Assembly (NCBI GenBank): GCA_028291125.1
Contig: JAQGIN010000460.1
Coordinates: forward strand, 1-6,063
Direction: 5' to 3'
Origin: Caulobacter sp.
GTDB taxonomy: Bacteria > Pseudomonadota > Alphaproteobacteria > Caulobacterales > Caulobacteraceae
DNA length: 6,063 nucleotides
Below, piece by piece: positions 1 to 4,366 of this stretch. Position 1 is the first letter of the stretch. The number at the start of each line of letters is the position of its first letter. Below the pieces are notes generated by a model. That model was not told where the DNA came from and did not search any database. It was given only the letters and a program-made list of their open reading frames with translations. Made by a program: the position numbers and the translations under genes.

Positions 1-12
1 GCGGACTACGCC

Positions 13-1041
13 CTAGTACTGCGAGGTGTTGCGACCCGACCAGCGCAGGCCGGCGTTGACGTCGTCCAGCTTGGCCTGGATCCGCAGGCTGTCATTGCGG
101 CCCAGGCGGCCGCGATTGTGACGCAGGTTGGCCTCTTCCCGGCGAATGGCGTCCAGCGACCGCAGGGCGCGAGCCCCGTCGTCCTGGCGCAGGGCGCCGT
201 CGTTCATCCCCCGCCGCACGCGTTGCGCCAGCCAATCCCGGCGGCCGCGCAGGTCGGACGGCGCGCCGTCCCAATTGACCCGACGGTCATAGCCCTGGCC
301 GCCGCGAGGATTTTGCCCGCCGCTGGTGGCGACCCAGCGGCCTTGAGTGTCGTAATAGCCCATGGCCGGGCCGGGCCGCCAACGGCGGTTGGAGTCGTAA
401 TAGCCGGGCTGGGCGTCGGCGATCCAGACGCCGTTGGCGTCGCGGTGGCCGCTAGCCTGGCCGGATTGCCAGCGTCCGTTGGAATCGTAGCGGCCGGTGG
501 CCGGGCCGGCGATCCAGCGCCCCTGGGTGTCATAGTAGCCGCTGGCCGCGCCGGCGACCCACTGGTTGTTGCCGTCATAATAGCCGCTGGCCGAGGCCGG
601 CACCCAGCGGCCGTTGGTGTAGTAGCCGCTGGCCTCGGTATTGGCGCTGGCGCTCACCCAACGGCCCTGGCTGTCGTAATAGCCGTTCGGGGCGCCTTCG
701 ACCCACTTGCCGTCGCGGTCGTAATAGCCGGCGGCGTTGGCGCGATCGATGGCGTTGGCGTGCCACTGGCCGTTGGCGTCGTAATAGCCGTAGGCGCGGG
801 CACAGTCGTTCTTCGGCTTGCCCACCTGGTTGCCGACCAGGGCGCCGCCGAGGGCGCCGATAACGGCCCCCGTGCCGCGATTGTCCTTCCCGGCCACCGC
901 GCCGCCCAGAAGGGCGCCGAGGCCGGCGCCGGCGGCGGTGCTGGCGAAGCGGCTGGAATTCTGTTCGCAGGTCTGGGCGGCGGCGAACGACGGAATCAGG
1001 GCGGCCGCGGCGAGGCCGGCGGCGAGCAGGGTCTTGCGCAT
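13..1041 (-). CDS. Exported glycine-zipper protein with GYYD..GRW repeats
   Basis: The 342-residue product starts with a clear signal peptide: MRK, a hydrophobic Ala/Leu stretch, and probable cleavage after AAA near residue 22. It has no lipobox, so it should be periplasmic or outer-membrane associated rather than a lipoprotein. Residues about 34-75 are a Gly/Ala-rich glycine-zipper pair (AGAGLGALLGGAVAG and GAVIGALGGALVG) like that of 17-kDa surface antigens, able to insert in or pack against membrane. Residues 85-240 hold ten degenerate units of about 15 residues, consensus GYYDxxGRWVxG. Residues about 255-342 are charged and predicted helical (DWLAQRVRRGM, SLDAIRREEANLR). The only two cysteines, C25 and C80, bracket the zipper and could form a disulfide. 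An AAGGA ribosome site lies 10 nt before the ATG. The architecture is recognisable but the function is unknown; a cell-envelope structural role is inferred. Confidence 0.85.
   Translation of the reverse strand: MRKTLLAAGLAAAALIPSFAAAQTCEQNSSRFASTAAGAGLGALLGGAVAGKDNRGTGAVIGALGGALVGNQVGKPKNDCARAYGYYDANGQWHANAIDRANAAGYYDRDGKWVEGAPNGYYDSQGRWVSASANTEASGYYTNGRWVPASASGYYDGNNQWVAGAASGYYDTQGRWIAGPATGRYDSNGRWQSGQASGHRDANGVWIADAQPGYYDSNRRWRPGPAMGYYDTQGRWVATSGGQNPRGGQGYDRRVNWDGAPSDLRGRRDWLAQRVRRGMNDGALRQDDGARALRSLDAIRREEANLRHNRGRLGRNDSLRIQAKLDDVNAGLRWSGRNTSQY
322..789 (-). repeat. Ten in-frame degenerate repeats of about 45 bp
   Basis: Inside the exported protein gene, about ten consecutive units encode GYYD-x2-G-R/Q-W followed by a short Ala/Gly/Ser spacer. 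On the + strand they appear as recurring gtaatagcc (Gly-Tyr-Tyr) blocks. Most units are 14-15 codons; the first (21) and third (19) are longer. Units 7 and 8 have lost one or both tyrosines (GRYD, GHRD). Aromatic residues and the Asp/Asn-Gly turn are kept while spacers vary, as expected for selection on a repeated structural module rather than a recent DNA duplication. Confidence 0.85.
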
Positions 1042-1056
1042 CTGAGGGGGTTCCTT

Positions 1057-1075
1057 GGAAGGACCATATCCTTCC
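1057..1075 (-). promoter_or_regulatory. Inverted repeat in leader of the GYYD-repeat gene
   Basis: GGAAGGA and TCCTTCC form a perfect 7-bp inverted repeat around the 5-nt loop CCATA. It lies 16 nt upstream of the ATG at 1041, just beyond the AAGGA ribosome site (complement of 1052-1056). The arm at 1059-1063 is also complementary to that ribosome site, so alternative pairing is conceivable. It may instead be an operator in the divergent region shared with yaaA. The repeat is seen directly; any function is a guess. Confidence 0.4.
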
Positions 1076-1179
1076 TGAGCCGGTGAAACGTGTGCGCCAT
1101 GGCCCAGGTTCCAAAACGTGACCCCGGTGAAGACTTTCCGCCTCTAGCCCTGGCCGGTCCAAGCCTCTATCTCCGCCCC

Positions 1180-1947
1180 ATGCTGATGGTCATCTCCCCC
1201 GCCAAGTCGCTGGACTACGCCCCGCCGGCTCAGGTCCTGCCGCTGACGACGCCGGTGCTCAAGGACCGCGTCGCCGAGCTGTACAAGGTGGCCCGCAAGC
1301 TGTCGGCCGCCGACCTGCGGCGGCTGATGCACATCTCCGAGAAGCTGGCGACGCTGAACCACGCCCGCTTCCAGGCCTTTGATCCGGAGCTGGAGGACGG
1401 CCTGCAGGCGGTGATCGCCTTCAACGGCGACGTCTATGCCGGGCTCGGCGCCCGCGAACTGGACCGCGACGCCCTGGTCTGGGCCCAGGACCATCTGCGC
1501 ATCCTGTCGGGCCTATACGGGGTGCTGCGGCCGCTCGACGCCCTGCAGCCCTATCGCCTGGAGATGGGCGTGCGGCTGAAGACCAAGCGCGGGGCCAATC
1601 TGTACGACTTCTGGGGCGAGACCATCGCCAAGACCCTCAACGAAGCCGCCGAGGGCCAGGCCGACCCGACCCTGGTCAATCTGGCCAGCCAGGAATATTT
1701 CGGCGGCGTCGACGCCAAGGCCCTGAAGCTGCCCTGCGTCACCTGCCACTTCAAGGAAGAGGCCGCCGGCACGCTGAAGGTGCTGGGCTTCTACGCCAAG
1801 AAGGCCCGCGGCCGCATGGTTCGCTTCGCCATTGACGGCCGGGTCGAGCGGGCGGGGGACCTCAAGGCCTTCGACCGCGACGGCTATCGTTTCCAGCCGA
1901 AGCTTTCCACCGAGGCGGACTGGGTTTTCACTCGCCCCCACCCCTAA
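1180..1947 (+). CDS. yaaA: Peroxide stress protein YaaA (DUF328/UPF0246)
   Basis: The 255-residue product matches YaaA in length (the E. coli protein is about 258) and in landmark motifs: the N-terminal MLMVISPAKSLDY, FNGDVYAGL at about residues 81-89, ILSGLYGVLRPLD at 108-120, then RGANLYDFWG, NLASQEYF and a C-terminal FDRDGYRF. In E. coli YaaA belongs to the OxyR response and limits free intracellular iron and oxidative DNA damage during peroxide stress; the same cytoplasmic role is inferred here. The frame stays open back to a GTG at 1090, but the family begins exactly at MLxxISPAK, so the ATG at 1180 is chosen. No good Shine-Dalgarno precedes it, so the start rests on homology. It is transcribed away from the GYYD-repeat gene, and its stop codon overlaps the palindrome before bdhA. 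Confidence 0.93.
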   Translation: MLMVISPAKSLDYAPPAQVLPLTTPVLKDRVAELYKVARKLSAADLRRLMHISEKLATLNHARFQAFDPELEDGLQAVIAFNGDVYAGLGARELDRDALVWAQDHLRILSGLYGVLRPLDALQPYRLEMGVRLKTKRGANLYDFWGETIAKTLNEAAEGQADPTLVNLASQEYFGGVDAKALKLPCVTCHFKEEAAGTLKVLGFYAKKARGRMVRFAIDGRVERAGDLKAFDRDGYRFQPKLSTEADWVFTRPHP

Positions 1948-1966
1948 ATTCATCTAGTGATGAATT
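1947..1966. promoter_or_regulatory. AT-rich palindrome upstream of bdhA
   Basis: AATTCATCTAGTGATGAATT is an inverted repeat with perfect 8-bp arms around TAGT. It overlaps the last base of the yaaA stop codon. Its base composition contrasts strongly with the GC-rich surroundings, and its right arm abuts a TATAAA sequence (1966-1971). A dimeric repressor site overlapping the operon promoter is the simplest reading. A terminator for yaaA is less likely because the stem is AT-rich and no T-run follows. The binding protein cannot be named. Confidence 0.5.
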
Positions 1967-1971
1967 ATAAA
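1966..1971 (+). promoter_or_regulatory. Possible -10 element of the bdhA operon
   Basis: TATAAA is a good match to a sigma-70-type -10 box and sits in the only AT-rich patch before bdhA. I see no convincing -35 at the usual distance (the region reads ccctaa), so an activator or another sigma factor may be involved, or this may not be the promoter. Transcription would start near 1978 and give a leader of about 50 nt. Confidence 0.3.
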
Positions 1972-2000
1972 GGGCTCGCCCGCCGCATGGGCGAAGCGTA

Positions 2001-2015
2001 TGCTGCATTGCAGCA
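2001..2015. promoter_or_regulatory. Candidate PhaR operator before bdhA
   Basis: TGCTGCATTGCAGCA is a perfect palindrome with 7-bp arms and one central base. It contains CTGC-N3-GCAG (2003-2013), the form recalled for sites bound by PhaR, the PHB-sensing repressor of phasin and PHB genes in Paracoccus and Rhodobacter. It lies 14 nt before the bdhA ATG and just upstream of the ribosome site, where bound repressor could block initiation or early elongation. The palindrome is seen directly; the PhaR assignment comes from motif similarity plus the PHB-related operon downstream, and no phaR gene is in view. Confidence 0.55.
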
Positions 2016-2018
2016 AAT

Positions 2019-2022
2019 GGAG
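2019..2022 (+). promoter_or_regulatory. Ribosome binding site of bdhA
   Basis: GGAG lies 7 nt before the ATG at 2030. This decides between that start and the in-frame ATG at 2000, which would add ten residues absent from the family and would place the palindrome inside the coding sequence. Confidence 0.7.
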
Positions 2023-2029
2023 CGCGTGC

Positions 2030-2827
2030 ATGGCCGTCGATTTCGGATTGCGGGGACAGGTCGCCATCGTCACCGGCTCGACCAGCGGCATCGGCCACGC
2101 CCTGGCCAACGCCTTGGCGGCCCAGGGCGTCAACATCGTCCTCAATGGTCTGGGCGAGATGACCGCCATCGAGAAGACCCGCGGCGACATGGCCAAGGCC
2201 CATGGCGTCGAGGTGCTGTACCACGGCGCCGACATGACCAAGCCGGGAGAGATCGCCGACATGGTCACCTCGGCCAAGGCCGAGTTCGGCCGGCTGGACA
2301 TCCTGGTCAACAACGCCGGCGTGCAGCACGTGGCCCCGGTCGACGAGTTCCCCACCGACAAGTGGGACCAGATCATCGCCATCAACCTGACCTCGGCCTT
2401 CCACGCCGCCAAGGCGGCGATCCCGATCATGAAGGCCCAGGGCCATGGCCGCATCGTCAACATCGCCTCGGCCCACGGCCTGGTCGCCTCGCCGTTCAAG
2501 AGCGCCTATGTCGCCTCCAAGCACGGGGTCATCGGCCTGACCAAGACCATCGCGCTGGAGGTCGCCCAGGCCGGCATCACCGCCAACGCCATCTGCCCCG
2601 GCTATGTGAAGACCCCGCTGGTCGAGGCCCAGATCGCCGACCAGGCCAAGGCCCGCGGCCTGACCGAGGACGAGGTGATGAAGACCGTCATCCTCGCCGC
2701 CCAGCCGACTAAGCAATTCGTCACCTTCGAGCAGCTGGCCGGGCTGCTGCTGTACCTGGTGTCCGAGGCCGGCGCCTCGGTGAACGGGGCCAGCCTGTCC
2801 GTGGACGGCGGCTGGACCGCCGAGTAA
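2030..2827 (+). CDS. bdhA: D-3-hydroxybutyrate dehydrogenase (SDR family)
   Basis: This cytoplasmic enzyme interconverts (R)-3-hydroxybutyrate and acetoacetate with NAD(H), the oxidative step that follows PHB depolymerisation. The 265-residue product is a classical short-chain dehydrogenase: TGSTSGIG cofactor loop at 15-22, NNAG at 94-97, and catalytic N119, S147, Y160 and K164 (YVASK). Residues Q99, H149, K157, Q201 and W262 match, at a constant offset of +5, the substrate-binding Q94, H144, K152, Q196 and W257 recalled for the Pseudomonas fragi enzyme. That separates it from generic 3-oxoacyl-ACP reductases. A GGAG ribosome site supports the start at 2030. It leads an operon with the patatin and Nudix genes; 11 nt separate its stop from the next ATG. 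A PhaR-like palindrome lies in its leader. Confidence 0.95.
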   Translation: MAVDFGLRGQVAIVTGSTSGIGHALANALAAQGVNIVLNGLGEMTAIEKTRGDMAKAHGVEVLYHGADMTKPGEIADMVTSAKAEFGRLDILVNNAGVQHVAPVDEFPTDKWDQIIAINLTSAFHAAKAAIPIMKAQGHGRIVNIASAHGLVASPFKSAYVASKHGVIGLTKTIALEVAQAGITANAICPGYVKTPLVEAQIADQAKARGLTEDEVMKTVILAAQPTKQFVTFEQLAGLLLYLVSEAGASVNGASLSVDGGWTAE

Positions 2828-2838
2828 GGATTCGGGCC

Positions 2839-3909
2839 ATGCCCATCGGCCCGTTCAAGAAGAAGCCGGCCTCCGGCGCCAAGCCGATCGCCCTGGCCCT
2901 GCAGGGCGGCGGCTCGCACGGGGCCTTCGAGTGGGGGATCATCGACCGCCTGCTCGAGGAGGAGGGGCTGGAGATCCAGGCGGTGACCGCCGCCTCGGCC
3001 GGGGCGATGAACGCCGTCTGCCTGGCCCAGGGCCTGATCGACAACGGCCGCGAGGGCGGCAAGGCGCGGCTGGAATCGTTCTGGAAGAACGTCAACCGGG
3101 CCGGCGGCCGCAACGTGTTCGGCGACACCAGTATCTGGACCAGCGCCTTCGGCGCCGCCAGCGGGCTGGATTGGCTGAAGGCCACCCCCGGCTGGCGGAT
3201 GGCCGAGACCCTGGCCGGCAGCATGAGCCCCTACGAGTTCAACCCGTTCAATCTCAATCCCCTGCACGACACGCTGGAGAAGGAGATCGATTTTTCGGCC
3301 ATCCGCGAGCGCTCGCCGATCAAACTCTATGTCTCGGCCACGGCGGTGCGCCAGAGCAAGGCCAAGGTGTTCCGCGACCGCGAACTGACCGCCCGCCACA
3401 TCATGGCCTCGGCCTGCCTGCCGCAGGTGTTCCAGGCCGTCGAGATCGACGGCGAGCCCTATTGGGACGGCGGCTTCCTGGCCAATCCGGCCCTGTGGCC
3501 GCTGTTCTACGACGACACCCCCGACGACATCCTGCTGATCAGCATCAATCCGTTCGTGCGCGAGGAAACCCCGAAGACGCCGGGCGAGATCATGGACCGG
3601 CTGAACGAGATCACCTTCAACGCCTCCCTGGCCTCGGAGCTGCGGGCCATCGGCTTCGTCCAGAAGCTGCTCGACGAGGGCCTGCTGAAGGACGCCGCCC
3701 GCGGCCGCTATCGCCGCATGCTGGTCCACGCCATCACCGCCGACACCCCGTTGGCCGACCTGTCGATCTCCAGCAAGTTCGACACCGAATGGAGCTTCCT
3801 CACCGATCTCAAGGCCCGCGGCCGGGCGGCGGCGGAAGCCTGGCTGACCACCGAGCTGGCCAATGTCGGGATCAAGTCCAGCTTCGACGTCCAGGCCGGC
3901 CTGGCGTGA
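2839..3909 (+). CDS. Patatin-like phospholipase / candidate PHB depolymerase
   Basis: The 356-residue product is a patatin-fold serine hydrolase with a Ser-Asp dyad. The oxyanion loop QGGGSHGAFEWG lies at residues 22-33, the nucleophile S53 is in AASAGAMNAV, and the catalytic D210 is in WDGGFLANP. The first Gly of the usual GxSxG is Ala (A51-A-S-A-G), a tolerated-looking variant. There is no signal peptide, and the N-terminus is basic (FKKKP), so it is cytoplasmic. Patatin proteins are mostly annotated as phospholipases, but some act on intracellular polyhydroxyalkanoate granules. Its tight coupling to bdhA (AAGGA ribosome site overlapping the bdhA stop, 8 nt before the ATG) makes release of 3-hydroxybutyrate from PHB an attractive inferred role. 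A lipid acyl-hydrolase role remains possible. Confidence 0.88.
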   Translation: MPIGPFKKKPASGAKPIALALQGGGSHGAFEWGIIDRLLEEEGLEIQAVTAASAGAMNAVCLAQGLIDNGREGGKARLESFWKNVNRAGGRNVFGDTSIWTSAFGAASGLDWLKATPGWRMAETLAGSMSPYEFNPFNLNPLHDTLEKEIDFSAIRERSPIKLYVSATAVRQSKAKVFRDRELTARHIMASACLPQVFQAVEIDGEPYWDGGFLANPALWPLFYDDTPDDILLISINPFVREETPKTPGEIMDRLNEITFNASLASELRAIGFVQKLLDEGLLKDAARGRYRRMLVHAITADTPLADLSISSKFDTEWSFLTDLKARGRAAAEAWLTTELANVGIKSSFDVQAGLA

Positions 3910-4328
3910 CCGTCCCCGTCCCCACCGCGGGGGTGATCTGCCTGCGCGGCGACCAGGTGCTGCTGATCAAGCGCGGCAACCCGCCGAGACAGGGCCAGTG
4001 GAGCCTGCCCGGCGGCCGGGTCGAATGGGGCGAGACCACCGCCGCCGCCGCCCTGCGCGAACTGGCCGAGGAAACCGGGGTGGTGGCGAAGCTGCTGGGC
4101 CTGGTCGACGTCGTCGACGGCCTGTTCGTGTCGCCGGAGAGCGGCGAGACGACGCGGCATTATGTGATGGTCGACTACGCGGCGCGGTGGGTGTCGGGCG
4201 AGCCGGTGGCGGGGGACGACGCGGCCGAGGCGCGGTTCGTCGGGCTGGCGGAGGCGCTGGCGATGGTCGAGTGGGACGTGACGCGGGTGGTGATCAGCCA
4301 GGCGGTGGAGCGGTTCGGGGCGGGGTGA
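3906..4328 (+). CDS. Nudix hydrolase, translationally coupled to patatin gene
   Basis: A 140-residue protein with a complete Nudix box at residues 37-59: G37-x5-E43-x7-R51-E52-L-x-E55-E56-x-G58-V59. The glutamates bind the metals for hydrolysis of nucleoside diphosphates linked to another moiety. The preceding KRGNPPRQGQWSLPGG is typical of small MutT/ADP-ribose-type members; nothing visible fixes the substrate. The start is the GTG at 3906, whose last two bases belong to the patatin TGA (GTGA overlap). Starting there gives MTVPVPTAGVICLRG, the expected first strand. No strong Shine-Dalgarno is seen, so translation is probably coupled to the patatin gene. The frame is open far upstream, but that part only shadows the patatin gene. 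The link to PHB metabolism is by position only. Confidence 0.9.
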   Translation: MTVPVPTAGVICLRGDQVLLIKRGNPPRQGQWSLPGGRVEWGETTAAAALRELAEETGVVAKLLGLVDVVDGLFVSPESGETTRHYVMVDYAARWVSGEPVAGDDAAEARFVGLAEALAMVEWDVTRVVISQAVERFGAG

Positions 4329-4334
4329 GGGCGC

Positions 4335-4354
4335 GCACGCATCTACGTGCGTGC
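4335..4354. terminator. Stem-loop after the Nudix gene
   Basis: GCACGCA and TGCGTGC form a perfect 7-bp stem with a 6-nt loop, starting 7 nt after the Nudix stop. No T-run follows, so it is a weak intrinsic-terminator candidate. It may instead mark the left edge of the lower-GC insert or act as an operator, since its right arm touches the possible -10 of the next gene. Confidence 0.4.
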
Positions 4355-4360
4355 TAGACT
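4352..4360 (+). promoter_or_regulatory. Possible extended -10 for a leaderless transcript
   Basis: TGCTAGACT resembles an extended -10 (TGn followed by TAGACT). The ATG at 4367 lies 7 nt after the hexamer, where transcription would be expected to start. No Shine-Dalgarno precedes that ATG, so the mRNA may be leaderless. No -35 is evident. Weak, position-based inference. Confidence 0.3.
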
Positions 4361-4366
4361 TATCGA

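Noticed and set aside
322..789. CRISPR-like regular spacing of a recurring motif
   Set aside because: Units are adjacent, degenerate, in frame and encode a repeated peptide; there are no unique spacers or identical repeats.
118..1086. Long open frame of 322 codons on the + strand, antisense to the GYYD-repeat gene
   Set aside because: Its Ala/Val/Gly-rich translation simply mirrors the repeats on the other strand. It has no domain or ribosome site, and the - strand frame has a signal peptide and conserved motifs.
1090..1179. Upstream extension of yaaA to the GTG at 1090
   Set aside because: It would add 30 residues before the conserved family N-terminus MLxxISPAK; those residues show no conserved pattern.
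2000..2029. Earlier ATG for bdhA at 2000
   Set aside because: The ATG at 2030 has a well-spaced GGAG and gives the family's normal N-terminus; the extension would be encoded by the operator palindrome.
1928..2716. A - strand open frame of 262 codons opposite bdhA
   Set aside because: It is antisense to a gene with an unambiguous SDR product; low-complexity Gly/Asp/Leu translation with no motifs.
2602..3729. Long - strand open frame (375 codons) across bdhA and the patatin gene
   Set aside because: It is a shadow caused by the GC-rich third positions of two clear + strand genes; its translation has no recognisable domain.
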